Position numbers and translations under genes: made by a program. Source: Dastarcus helophoroides (Eukaryota > Arthropoda > Insecta > Coleoptera > Bothrideridae). From it: a stretch of 64,000 nt of DNA. The notes below the pieces were generated by a model. The model was not told the DNA's origin. It made no database searches and saw nothing but the letters and a program-made list of their open reading frames with translations. The DNA lies in assembly GCA_028583605.1 (NCBI GenBank), contig CM053329.1, forward strand, positions 13,006,501 through 13,070,500, given 5' to 3'. Positions within the stretch are counted from its first letter, which is position 1, and every line of letters starts with the position of its first letter. Below, piece by piece: positions 54,486-64,000 of the stretch.

Positions 54486-55619
54486 ATATTATCTCTGTCT
54501 TCTGTTTTAATTTTCCAGTTGAAGATTAGATTAATTTGGAGAGCTTCAACAATTCTTATTTAAACTCCTTTCAAAATAAATACTGGTTAAAGGTGTCGTG
54601 AGGAAAAAATTTAAGATTAATATGTGTAGCTGCGCTTCCCCAGCTTCTATAGTAGACACACCACTCGTTTCAAATTAAAAGATGTTTGTCGCGGTTCATA
54701 CTTTTTTTTTAATTCTCATAGTGCTTTTTATTCTATTTATTCATTTCTCTATTTTTTTTTTCACTTTTGTGACTAACCTAAAATTTTCAGCACTTGATGT
54801 GGTTTTAATCAACTTGAAGATTGGGCACCACCGGTATAGAAGTACCTCACGAAGCAAGATCGTTAGCAAGTTACGTTTTATCCCTGTAAACTGTTCCAAA
54901 TACTCTCAAATTAATATTATATTTAAAAATAGTAAAAAACCTTTCTCTATTTTCCGTGTCAATGATAGGAAAATCTGACGGCGACAACAGCGTCATCCAA
55001 CGATAGATTTCAATCTTATATAGCTGGAAACTCGCTAGGCAGCTAAATATACACATGATCGCATCAACGAATTTGAACAAAACATCACTCTGCAACATGC
55101 ACGAACTCTTTAAAGCTTTGCTTATCCAAACTAATTTTATAAATCAAAAAATATGTTTGATAGACAACACTACTACTATCTCCATTTTACAAAAAAAAAT
55201 GGTTCCTACTTAACACCAGAGACAAAACAAAACAAATTTAAAAATTCTCTTTTATTTTAATTTTTTTATTTTAAATAGTCTTCTTGTTGCCATAAATGCA
55301 TTTAAATTCAGTCACGAGTAACAGCTAATTTAAAATAAAGGTTGAAATGTCGAGAAAATATTGAAAGTTGTGTTTGCAAGACGAAGTTTAAAAAAAAATT
55401 GATATTTCGAGAAAAACATTAAATTCAAGAAATTTTACATTTTTTTTTTAATTCAAACAACGTCTTTTAGCTCCGAATTTCTATAAAATATCGAACATTC
55501 CACTTTTTCCTGAAAGCTTCAACATTTCTACAAAAAAACATTGAATATTTCAAAATTGTTACATGCAATCGGTAGTGAATTTTGTTAACGTTAGTGTCTC
55601 ACTGAATTATCTCTTCTTC
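54486..55619. other. Noncoding DNA, partly unique-looking
   Basis: A short frame at 54799-54894 (ALDVVLINLKIGHHRYRSTS...) follows an acceptor-like TTTTCAG and could be an exon, but its end phase does not fit the next exon at 56141, so it was not called. The remainder has no supported feature. Confidence 0.45.
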
Positions 55620-55930
55620 TTTTTTTTTTTTTGTTAGGAAATAGTCTTGTGTTTTCTGTTATAAAGCCTCTTGTGATGCGAATGTCCAGCTTTCATAACA
55701 TCTCTTAGGTGGCCTGCCAGGAAGTGTTTGTGATGTAGGTTTCTTCTTTTGCCCACTTTGCCCGTCTGTCGTCCCCCATTCTGTCGACGTGGTCTCTCCA
55801 ATGTCTTCGTCCTGATCTTATAAATCTAACAACGTCTTGAATATCTAGTTCTTTTCATATTACAGCACTCCTAATTTTATCACGCAACGTCACTCCTTTA
55901 ATCGATCTCAATACTCATTGAATTATCCGT
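55620..55930 (-). pseudogene. C-terminal remnant of a non-LTR reverse transcriptase
   Basis: Minus-strand reading SIKGVTLRDKIRSAVI, KELDIQDVVRFIRSGRRHWR, DHVDRMGDDRRAKWAKEE and, after a frame change, GRPPKRCYESWTFASQE. This is the tail that follows the RT core in RTE-like insect elements, ending RPPKRW-like. Two stops and one frameshift are visible, and nothing else of the element remains. Confidence 0.75.
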
Positions 55931-56140
55931 ACACTTTATTTGTTCATTTGAACTATAACCTACTTATGTCATTTTTTTGAAGCTATTGTCATGTTAAAAG
56001 CATTTTTGTTAATTATTTTGTACTTTTTTGGATTTTATTTTAAATATCAAACTTCATGCTCAAGTAAGTGCCTGGAAATTCCATCAAACTGGTAGAATAA
56101 AGGAGTTCTTCATATGGTATTTATTAGACCTCAATTGCAG

Positions 56141-56260
56141 CAATATATCGATATTCGTATGATGCAATTAGAGATAGTGAAAATGAATTACCCGAAAATT
56201 TAATCGAAGGAATGTCAGAGAATCGAACTAATGGAAATCAGACTATTAAAGTTAGAAAAA
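56141..56260 (+). CDS. Unrecognised host gene, exon 1 of 4 visible
   Basis: Acceptor TCAATTGCAG ends at 56140 and donor AAAAA|GTAAGT begins at 56261. The only open frame reads IYRYSYDAIRDSENELPENL and EGMSENRTNGNQTIKVRK. It starts in phase needing one base from an earlier exon and leaves one base (A) for the next. Acidic, then basic; no Cys. The four exons 56141-60978 join in one frame with no stop, and this coherence is the main argument for a gene. The upstream exon was not found. The product is unknown. Confidence 0.6.
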
Positions 56261-56375
56261 GTAAGTGACATTTTCTGCTTTGCAATACTAAGAATAGTTG
56301 GAAGACTCCAACAGTTTACGAAGACTAGCATTTTTAAAATTTAAAAGAAATTAAGGACATAAATTGTGTTTGCAG

Positions 56376-56492
56376 TGAAACCTGAAAACCATTATGAAAT
56401 TAAAACAGGTGATGTCAACAGAATTAACAACAAATTCAGTCGAAAGTCATCCAAGACGAATAAAAGGAGACGAAGATCTAACCAGCTACTAA
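56376..56492 (+). CDS. Unrecognised host gene, exon 2
   Basis: Between GTGTTTGCAG and A|GTAATA. The joined frame gives MKPENHYEIKTGDVNRINNK then KTNKRRRRSNQLL. The very basic KRRRR cluster could be a nuclear localisation or proteolytic processing signal; this is inference only. One base carries over to the next exon. Confidence 0.6.
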
Positions 56493-56550
56493 GTAATAAC
56501 TTTCAACTGAAAATATCATTTTAGTTTGGAATACGTAACACATTTTCCAG

Positions 56551-56617
56551 GACTTCAATTGGCAAACGAGTTCGCAAATAAGAACGAATATCCCGATGGG
56601 CCCCCGGAGCAACGTAC
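56551..56617 (+). CDS. Unrecognised host gene, exon 3
   Basis: Between CATTTTCCAG and AAC|GTAC|GTAATA. The frame is RLQLANEFANKNEYPDGPPE. Only the downstream donor (after CGTAC, 56617) keeps exon 4 open; the earlier CAAC|GTACGT would bring a stop in exon 4. Confidence 0.58.
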
Positions 56618-57501
56618 GTAATACCAAAAAAAGTATCAGTCGATGGTTTGATTCTAAAAATGCAACCGAAAAGTCAATTCATATCGCGTTCATATTTTGG
56701 AATCCTTGTAGTGTTTTCTTCCTCTGTATTCTCTACTATTATTATTACAAGTGGTTGTACTAGAGACTAGGTTGTACACAAACGTTTGATTGTGATTTTG
56801 TAAGCATTGGCGTATATACGATTTTTTTTTAGGGGGCCTGGCCCCTGAAAAATGATGACGAATAAATGTAGAAAATAAAGATAATTTAAACTTGAAATGA
56901 TTTCGCTAATCCATTTGTGGAATGTTGATTTAAATAAAATTACCCAAAAAGATTTTCAGTGGGAAGTGTTCATTTTGGTTGCTGCATTAATTAACTAATT
57001 ATTAAATAAACTATTAATTTTCGATTTTTCTCTACAAAAACGTTTAACACTTTCGGGCGTAACGTTTCCTTCGACGTGTTTTGATTTTATCTTCCGAACT
57101 AAATTTAAATTATTTAAATTAGAAAATTATTTGTAAATTAGGAATTTTCTTCTATGTCCATTTTTTTTTCAAAATGTGAATCTCGAAATTTCGATTTCCT
57201 TATAAAAGTTCATAAATTTTACACTTTCAATTTCTTCTGACATTTTTCACGTAAGTAAAAGTTTCGACCTTTTCAAGAAATTTGGAGTATTTTTGACGCC
57301 TGTAGTTTTTTTCGAAGCTTCAATTTTTAACCTGAAAATTTGCTAAAGCCCCATTTTTTAATCAAAATTGTAATTTTTTTTAAAATGGCGATTTGAATTG
57401 CAGTTTTGACCTTTTCCCTCAAAATGTTGACTTTATGATCAATACGTTATTTCAGAACGATTTTCAGTTTTTTTTCTAAATGTTAACTTTAAATTTAATT
57501 T

Positions 57502-57529
57502 CCCGACACCTTACGGTATAAGGGAATTG

Positions 57530-57606
<77 letters not shown>
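57502..57606 (+). mobile_element. Extremely 5'-truncated RTE-like copy: 3' tail only
   Basis: CCCGACACCTTACGGTATAA then GGGAATTGATT is identical to the 3' end of the element at 39480-43365, followed by ~75 bp of (AT)n. A perfect 11-bp duplication AAATTTAATTT (57491-57501 and 57607-57617) flanks it. Only about 31 nt of element plus tail were inserted. Confidence 0.93.
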
Positions 57607-57610
<4 letters not shown>

Positions 57611-58339
57611 TTAATTTCAATTTTTTTTAATAGTATTCTATTTTACACTTTCATGTAAAATTATATTTTCAATGCAAACGCTAAATTTAGATTTCCTCTT
57701 CATATTTCTTTTTCGTCACATCAATTTTAATTTCCAACTTAATTAAATATTTTCTATAACATCAGATTTTTCCGCAAAGGATATTTTTCTCTTCCACTTC
57801 CACTTAAGAATCGAAATGTCGAGAAAATTATTAAATAAATTCTAAATTTTTTAAAAAATTGACTTTGTTCTAAATATTTCTAGATTCATTTTCTTTTATA
57901 TATTTTTGTTTTGAATTCAACCTCAAAATTTCAACTGATTCTCAATATTTTTAAAATATTTGGTATTCGATTTTTTTAATTTTGAATTTTTTACAGTTTC
58001 AGCTTTTACTTTTGTTAATTTTTTACTTTAAAGTGAAAATTACGTCTTTGCTTTTTTATTTTTTAAAATTTTGATTTCATAATATCCAAATTTGTTAAGA
58101 ACAGCCGACGAGTTATACGCGAATTGTACTTAACCGACGACGTACGATTAAACTAGCAATTTAAGTTTACAGATCGTCTTCAATCACCTTGAATCATTAA
58201 AAAAAATTAAACGATCTATTGCCCTATTTAACATAGATGTTACAAATTTTGTAGTTAAAATAATGCATATTCATAGGTATCTAGAATGGGGCAGGGTGGG
58301 GTACTTGCCCCCTGGCTCTTGAAGCCGCCGAAAATTTAT

Positions 58340-59860
58340 ATTCAATTGAAATTTCCATTTTTCAATTTCAATTTTTTTCACATTTCGTGATTTTTTTTTA
58401 AAATATCTTTAATTTATGGCACATGCTGGCTTTCTCTGGAAAATTTCGAATTTTCATAAAATTTAGAATTTTTTTTAGAAATTTTGATTTTTTTGGAAAT
58501 TTCGATCTTTTTCTCGAAATTTCAATTTTTTTTCAAAATCTGTTTTAGGCTTTTGTGATTCCATGTGTCCATAGTTTTCTCAAAATTGGTTTTTTTTTTA
58601 GTAATTTTAATTCTATTTCAAATATAATCGTTTATGTTCCTGAAAATCTCAATATTTTCGTCCAAGTTTCTTTTTATCTGAAAATTTTGACTTTTTTTCA
58701 GAATTTGTCTGTTTATAAACAAAAATTTTCAAAATTAAACCATTTTATCAAAATTTAACTGTCATCAAATCAACTTTCTGTGCAAAATTGCTAATTTTTT
58801 CGACGTTCTCTGAAAAATTTTTTCACTTGAATATTTGAAACCGATTTCTCAAAATTCCGCCTATTTCTACAAATTTCTTTATTTTTCTTAACATTTGGGT
58901 TTTTATGAAAATTTATAGAATCTAATTTTCCAGATATTTTAACTAGTTTCTTAGAGTTTGCTTTTTTCGAAATTTTGACTGTTTTCTCAAAATTTGATAC
59001 TGAATATTTCCTATAGTTTTGACTCTTTGCTTGAAATTTGTTTTCTTTTCGAAATCTTAGCTTTTCTTCTTTAAATCTGTCTTTTTCTTAAAAGTTTCCC
59101 TATCATCAGAAATTCAAAATTTCGGATTTATTCTCAAAATTCTTTTTTTTGGAATGTTCTTCCAAAAATCGTTTTTTTTTTCGATATTTCGCCACTTTTC
59201 TCAATACGTATTCAGGTTGTTTGGAAATTCTGCTATTTTCCTTAATATTTTCTTTTTTCTTCTAGATATTTCGACTTTTTCAAATTACACTTTCCGGAAA
59301 CCTCAAAATGCACCTATCTCAAAATATGCCTCATTTTTCACATTTTGACTTTTATCTCGAAATATTTTATGTTTTTAGAGATGTAGACGTTTTCCCCGAC
59401 ATTGGCTCTTTTTGAAATTTCTACTTTCTCTAAATTCATTTATGTTCTCTAAATTCGATCGGAATGTTAATAAAAAAGCAACCATATTGAGAAAATATTT
59501 TTGTATTTAGAGAAAAAAATTGAATTTCTTTACCAAACTTTAAATATAATGGTAACATTAAAAAAAAAAAGTAAATATTTCAAATAGAAAATTTTGGCCA
59601 AATTGCAATTTTTTTGTCTTTATTCGATTTTTCGACAGTTTTCAAATTTTTCCAGAAGGGGATTTGATTTTCTGAAAGTTTTGACCTTTTCTCGAAACTA
59701 TAACTTTTTCTGAATTCTACTTTTTCCGCTCTTTCTTTCCTTTTCTTGTAAATTTGATTTTTTTTTTTATAAATGTCTATCATTTTCTCGAGATTTTGTT
59801 ACTATTTTTCGAAATTCGTTTTTATTAATGTTCAGTTTTTTCTGATTTTTTTAATTTGAC
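58340..59860 (+). repeat. T-rich degenerate minisatellite
   Basis: Words related to TTTCGAAATTTTGACTTTTT in a long run. Same general type as 19076-21220 and 46660-49400. Confidence 0.7.
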
Positions 59861-59880
59861 TTTGTGGATTATCACTTGTT

Positions 59881-60105
59881 ATACCAATCTTGTCCTCTGA
59901 AACCAAGAAAGATAAAAATACAACAAAAGTTGCCATAACTCGTTTCAATAGCCAAGCCACCTTCTTTGGAGATATCAGTATGTTTCTGAAGATGATAGCT
60001 TGGCTATTAAAAAGCGTTAGAGCAATTTTTTAATCTTTCTTGATTTCAGGGGACAATTTTGGAAGATAACCAAGAACAAGTCATTCCACCAAAAAAACAG
60101 ATTTC
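59881..60105. mobile_element. Penelope-type head-to-head pair, decayed
   Basis: The minus copy 59881-59978 and plus copy 59980-60096 share TTTCTTGATTTCAGGGGACA-type blocks and ribozyme remnants. CACTTGTT occurs at 59873-59880 and 60106-60113, a tentative 8-bp duplication. The plus ribozyme (59983-60022) has CTGAAGA and GATAGC/GCTATT but AAAA and AGCG in place of GAAA and CGCG. Confidence 0.7.
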
Positions 60106-60113
60106 CACTTGTT

Positions 60114-60740
60114 TCTCCAAATTCGTTTTATTCTCGGAACAAGATACACCCCAAAATTTGACGTTTGGTTTCTGGAAATTTCTAGCTCCTCCAAATTTTG
60201 AATTTTTCTCAAAATTCGTTTAGTTGTTTTAAAATCGGAATAAAATACTAATAAAACGTCATAATTTTAGGAAAAATATTTTTGGAATATTTCAAAAAAA
60301 AAGCTTTTTGATTATGTTAAAATTTAAATAAATTAAAATTCTAAAAAAAATATTGTTGGTTATTTAAGTTTTTTTCTCCAAATTTGATTTATTCTGAAAA
60401 TTGCGACTTTTTATACATAATTTGTCTTTTGGAAATTTCGACTTTTTCTAGAAATTCCAACATTTTTCTATATTCTATATTATAATATTCTGAAAGATTC
60501 AGGTTTTATTTCATATTCAATTTTCTGACTCTTTCTAAAAGTTCCTTGTTTTTCGAAATTAGACTGTAATTTGGAAGTTTGATCCCCCAAGCTCGCGCAA
60601 TTCAAAAAAAAAAATATACAATATACTCAACTGAAGATCTTCTGAAATCCTGGCTACGCCCATGTCTATATTATTCTTATTCTAAAAATCTAGACTAAAT
60701 GAAAAAGGCAACCTAAATATTTTAAATATATTAAATATTT
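60114..60740. other. AT-rich simple sequence
   Basis: No supported feature; inside the probable intron. Confidence 0.5.
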
Positions 60741-60747
60741 AGGGCAG

Positions 60748-60978
60748 TTACAATACTCTGAATATTTTCGAAATCCTAGCGAAAAGGCAAGATGACCGAT
60801 GGTTTATTGAATCACATGGGATGGAAATATCAGCTTCAGATTCCGAGAATACTAGTGGCCGTACCATAAAACTAATTCCAGAAAAACAAACTTACATCTT
60901 ACAATCTAAAAACAAAATTTGCACTTTTTTAATATTTCAAGTTTACCCTAGAAATTCTCATCAACACATTTTTTTGTA
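60748..60978 (+). CDS. Unrecognised host gene, exon 4 (3' limit uncertain)
   Basis: Acceptor ATTTAGGGCAG ends at 60747. The frame joined to exon 3 reads RTYNTLNIFEILAKRQDDRW, FIESHGMEISASDSENTSGR and TIKLIPEKQTYILQ, and remains open to a TAA at 60976-60978, exactly where the Penelope palindrome begins. The last ~35 codons are AT-rich and may be intron; a donor such as GGCC|GTACC (60860) is possible. The complexity of the peptide contrasts with the surrounding simple sequence. Confidence 0.55.
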
Positions 60979-61041
60979 AAAATTGAAACACAGAACTTGT
61001 CCCCTGAAACCAAGAAAAATTAAAAAACACAACAAAGGTTG

Positions 61042-61082
61042 CTCTAACGCGTTTCGACAGCCAAGCTGTCATCTTCAGAGAG
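61042..61082 (-). ncRNA. Hammerhead ribozyme in the left Penelope arm
   Basis: Exact mirror of 63876-63916; see that entry for the parts. It lies 3' of the coding region, as ribozymes in Penelope pseudo-LTRs do. Confidence 0.78.
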
Positions 61083-61196
61083 AAACTAACATCTAATCTT
61101 AAAATTAACCCTTATATACTAAGAATATTCACTTCGTGCGTGATCGGCCGCACCCGAACGCGCATCCAATCATACACGTCGTTGTGTCACAATTTC

Positions 61197-62478
61197 TTAT
61201 CTATCAACCTTAACTATTTTTAACAGGGATGAATGGCCTAAAGGTCCAGCGCAACCATTCATAAGGTTGTTTCCGGCCTTATGGATGGCTAAGCTCTCAC
61301 ATGCATTTAACATATAATTCTTATTAACTACTCTTAATAATTTAATATCATTATCTATCCTATGATCTAATTCAAAAGCATGTCGAGCCACACTTGACTT
61401 CTCAGTTCTTCCGTACCTCAAATGAGCCAAATGTTCTTTGAGTCGGATTTTAAGAGATCGTCTAGTTTGTCCAACATACTTTTGAGGACAATCCCTACAT
61501 GAAATTTGGTAAATACCAGACTTATCTGTTTGCTCTACTTTATCCTTTAAACTACCTAAAAGCGAATTTAATTTTCCATTAGAAGTATAAATAACCCGAA
61601 AACCCTGATTTCGTAAAATTCCACCCAAACCCTGCGTGAGCGAGGGTTCAAATGGAAGTGAGACGAATTTAAAGTTTTTGTTTTCATCAGCTCGGAAAGT
61701 TGTAGTATTCACCAATTCACATTTAAATTTTTTCTTATTAATAATTTTATAAATAATATTTGGATCGAATCCATTAACTTCAGCTATATGTTTTATTGTC
61801 TTTAACTCCTTTCTGAATCTTTCCCTACTAAGAGGAAGACTCAGAAGGCGATGGGCAAGGAAGTTGAAGCTTGCCATTTTGTGCTGTATGCAATGGTTAG
61901 AATCGGAAGTTATATAGCGGAAGGTACTGGAATCTTTCCTATATACATCAAATTCTAATCTATTTTTATTCCTAATAACTAAAATGTCTAAAAATGGTAA
62001 AGCGGCTTCTTTCTCTAATTCTACAGTGAATTTAACTGTTGGAAAACGTGAATTTAAAACATCAATGAAATTATCTAAATTTTGATTTTTTGTGTCAAAA
62101 ATAGCAAAAATATCATCTACATATCTAATCCATACCCTAGGAAACAAACTACATTCATTTTTAAGACGACTTTCAAAAACACCCATGAAGAGCTCAGCCA
62201 TGAAAGGTGACAAAGGATTTCCCATGGCTGCTCCCTCAAGTTGTTCATAAAATTCGTTATTAATTTGGAAATAATTTTGATCCATACATATTTTCGTTAA
62301 TGAAATATATTCGTCAATAATTTTGCCTGAAAGGTTATTAGATTCCAACAGATCTCGAAGGTATAATAAAGTTTGAGGAATGGGTACACTGGGAAAGAGG
62401 GAAGAAACATCAAAAGAAACCAGCATTTCACCTTCCAACAACTCTTCATTCTGAATTTTCTGTACGAACTCTTGGGAA
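61197..62478 (-). CDS. Penelope-like reverse transcriptase / GIY-YIG endonuclease, 5'-truncated
   Basis: About 427 codons from SQEFVQKIQNEELLEGEMLV. RT motifs: VSFDVSSLFPSVPIPQT (motif A), GAAMGNPLSPFMAELFMG (B), RYVDDIFAIFD (C, catalytic YVDD), ALPFLDILVIRNKN (D/E), then the thumb (SNHCIQHKMASFNFLAHRLL). A linker leads to the C-terminal GIY-YIG nuclease: SGIYQISCRDCPQKYVGQT, RRSLKIRLKEHLAHLR and the distal NACESLAIHK with the expected Glu. This RT plus GIY-YIG architecture defines endonuclease-bearing Penelope-like elements. The N-terminal third is missing; the ORF reads through the palindrome centre into ~34 spurious residues. No internal stops, so the copy is young. Confidence 0.93.
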
Positions 62479-62479
62479 T

Positions 62480-63761
62480 TTCCCAAGAGTTCGTACAGAA
62501 AATTCAGAATGAAGAGTTGTTGGAAGGTGAAATGCTGGTTTCTTTTGATGTTTCTTCCCTCTTTCCCAGTGTACCCATTCCTCAAACTTTATTATACCTT
62601 CGAGATCTGTTGGAATCTAATAACCTTTCAGGCAAAATTATTGACGAATATATTTCATTAACGAAAATATGTATGGATCAAAATTATTTCCAAATTAATA
62701 ACGAATTTTATGAACAACTTGAGGGAGCAGCCATGGGAAATCCTTTGTCACCTTTCATGGCTGAGCTCTTCATGGGTGTTTTTGAAAGTCGTCTTAAAAA
62801 TGAATGTAGTTTGTTTCCTAGGGTATGGATTAGATATGTAGATGATATTTTTGCTATTTTTGACACAAAAAATCAAAATTTAGATAATTTCATTGATGTT
62901 TTAAATTCACGTTTTCCAACAGTTAAATTCACTGTAGAATTAGAGAAAGAAGCCGCTTTACCATTTTTAGACATTTTAGTTATTAGGAATAAAAATAGAT
63001 TAGAATTTGATGTATATAGGAAAGATTCCAGTACCTTCCGCTATATAACTTCCGATTCTAACCATTGCATACAGCACAAAATGGCAAGCTTCAACTTCCT
63101 TGCCCATCGCCTTCTGAGTCTTCCTCTTAGTAGGGAAAGATTCAGAAAGGAGTTAAAGACAATAAAACATATAGCTGAAGTTAATGGATTCGATCCAAAT
63201 ATTATTTATAAAATTATTAATAAGAAAAAATTTAAATGTGAATTGGTGAATACTACAACTTTCCGAGCTGATGAAAACAAAAACTTTAAATTCGTCTCAC
63301 TTCCATTTGAACCCTCGCTCACGCAGGGTTTGGGTGGAATTTTACGAAATCAGGGTTTTCGGGTTATTTATACTTCTAATGGAAAATTAAATTCGCTTTT
63401 AGGTAGTTTAAAGGATAAAGTAGAGCAAACAGATAAGTCTGGTATTTACCAAATTTCATGTAGGGATTGTCCTCAAAAGTATGTTGGACAAACTAGACGA
63501 TCTCTTAAAATCCGACTCAAAGAACATTTGGCTCATTTGAGGTACGGAAGAACTGAGAAGTCAAGTGTGGCTCGACATGCTTTTGAATTAGATCATAGGA
63601 TAGATAATGATATTAAATTATTAAGAGTAGTTAATAAGAATTATATGTTAAATGCATGTGAGAGCTTAGCCATCCATAAGGCCGGAAACAACCTTATGAA
63701 TGGTTGCGCTGGACCTTTAGGCCATTCATCCCTGTTAAAAATAGTTAAGGTTGATAGATAA
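62480..63761 (+). CDS. Penelope-like reverse transcriptase / GIY-YIG endonuclease, inverted twin
   Basis: Same protein as 61197-62478 with the same 5' truncation point. The only difference is in the fused residue at the junction (Ile here, Asn in the twin), which results from the odd-numbered centre. The TAG stop at 63759-63761 is followed by a ~115-nt stretch before the hammerhead (63876). Confidence 0.93.
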
Positions 63762-63875
63762 GAAATTGTGACACAACGACGTGTATGATTGGATGCGCGT
63801 TCGGGTGCGGCCGATCACGCACGAAGTGAATATTCTTAGTATATAAGGGTTAATTTTAAGATTAGATGTTAGTTT

Positions 63876-63916
63876 CTCTCTGAAGATGACAGCTTGGCTG
63901 TCGAAACGCGTTAGAG
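63876..63916 (+). ncRNA. Hammerhead ribozyme in the right Penelope arm
   Basis: Stem I CTCT/AGAG (63876-63879 with 63913-63916, extended by GTT/AAC after a mismatch), core CTGAAGA, one extra T, stem II GACAGC/GCTGTC with loop TTG, GAAA, stem III palindrome ACGCGT, cleavage triplet GTT. Hammerheads with tiny palindromic stem III are established in Penelope-like elements. The extra base after CTGAAGA departs from the consensus and needs testing. Confidence 0.78.
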
Positions 63917-64000
63917 CAACCTTTGTTGTGTTTTTTAATTTTTCTTGGTTTCAGGGGACAAGTTCTGTGTTTCAATTTTTGAAGATAACCAAGGACCAGT
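63917..64000 (+). mobile_element. Penelope 3' terminal region (runs off the window)
   Basis: CAACCTTTGTTGTGTTTTTT, TTGGTTTCAGGGGACAAGTT and GATAACCAAGGACCAGT. Other copies continue CCGTTCCACC plus A-run (e.g. 53405), so only ~20 bp of the element lie beyond the window. Confidence 0.85.

Larger units (their letters stand above)
56618..60747 (+). other. Probable 4.1-kb intron filled with repeats
   Basis: Contains the RTE tail copy (57502-57606), T-rich minisatellite (58340-59860) and a Penelope pair (59881-60105). The complex stretch 58080-58330 is not repeated in the window. No ORF supported. Confidence 0.5.
60978..63980. repeat. 3-kb palindrome: two head-to-head Penelope copies
   Basis: Every position i pairs with 124958-i from 60978 to 63980, around a single T at 62479 (junction GGGAATTTCCC). 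Arms are 1501 bp each and their encoded proteins are identical. The match ends on the left after AAAAATTGAAACACAG (60978), while on the right the Penelope sequence continues to the window end (GATAACCAAGGACCAG). Each arm holds a 5'-truncated Penelope coding region and the ribozyme-bearing terminal region. Confidence 0.95.

Noticed and set aside
54682..54978. 98-codon ORF with a hydrophobic, signal-peptide-like start
   Set aside because: The hydrophobic part is a poly-T tract; the acceptor-like TTTTCAG inside and the phase conflict with the exon at 56141 argue against a single exon. A separate small exon at 54799-54894 remains possible but unsupported.
54871..55098. 75-codon minus-strand ORF
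   Set aside because: No recognisable motif and no start or splice context; chance length in AT-rich DNA.
62480..62585. N-terminal ~34 residues (MRNGYTGKEGRN...) of the minus Penelope ORF
   Set aside because: They are the antisense of the opposite arm read through the palindrome centre, not part of the protein; the mirrored ORF has the same artefact.
1..64000. Integrated viral genome or toxin genes
   Set aside because: All recognisable coding pieces belong to transposon families or to one host-like exon set; the gypsy remnant lacks an envelope gene.

Overview
The window is a piece of a eukaryotic, almost certainly insect, nuclear genome: strongly AT-rich, without operons or ribosome-binding sites, with GT-AG introns, and filled with transposable elements of families common in arthropods (mariner, hAT, pogo, gypsy, I-, CR1- and RTE-type non-LTR elements, Penelope-like elements). 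The species cannot be fixed from the sequence. Only one stretch looks like a host gene: four phase-compatible exons on the plus strand at 56141-60978. I do not recognise its product.

Layout. 1-1594: plain AT-rich DNA. 1595-9034: an old Tc1/mariner-type element with ~240-bp terminal inverted repeats (TIRs), split by a 5.7-kb hAT-type element (1887-7567) that is filled with a 1-kb tandem repeat and with later Penelope-type, ribozyme-bearing and MITE insertions. 9701-10712: a small inverted-repeat element. 11040-13770: a broken non-LTR retrotransposon with RT and RNase H. 14068-16581: a mariner split by a deleted pogo element. 17810-19075: a dead mariner. 19075-24650: T-rich repeat arrays with a ribozyme-bearing insertion at 22132-22700. 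24656-30752: a truncated gypsy element split by an almost complete hAT-like transposon with an intron and ~395-bp TIRs (25982-29734). 32795-33172 and 54168-54485: related solo LTRs. 34497-37133: a complete but mutated pogo element with a zinc-finger tail. 37780-38990: a CR1-like remnant containing a Penelope-type inverted pair. 39500-43365: a nearly full-length RTE-like element. 46116-50574: a 4.5-kb hAT-type element filled with an AT-rich minisatellite, inserted in an LTR-like or promoter-like sequence. 51891-53412: Penelope-type and ribozyme-bearing fragments. 55620-55930: an RT remnant. 60978-63980: a 3-kb palindrome made of two head-to-head Penelope copies (RT plus GIY-YIG endonuclease).

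The most interesting theme is a set of hammerhead ribozymes. Two unrelated repeat families carry them. One is the terminal region of the Penelope-like element (core CTGAAGA, stem III ACGCGT). The other is a family without any ORF (core CTGACGA, stem III ACCGGT) that resembles a retrozyme. Both families appear as head-to-head inverted pairs inserted as one unit with target duplications of about 10-12 bp. In one pair (38025-38201) the two arms meet exactly at the predicted ribozyme cleavage site. This suggests that self-cleaved RNA is the template for insertion and that the Penelope machinery may move both families.
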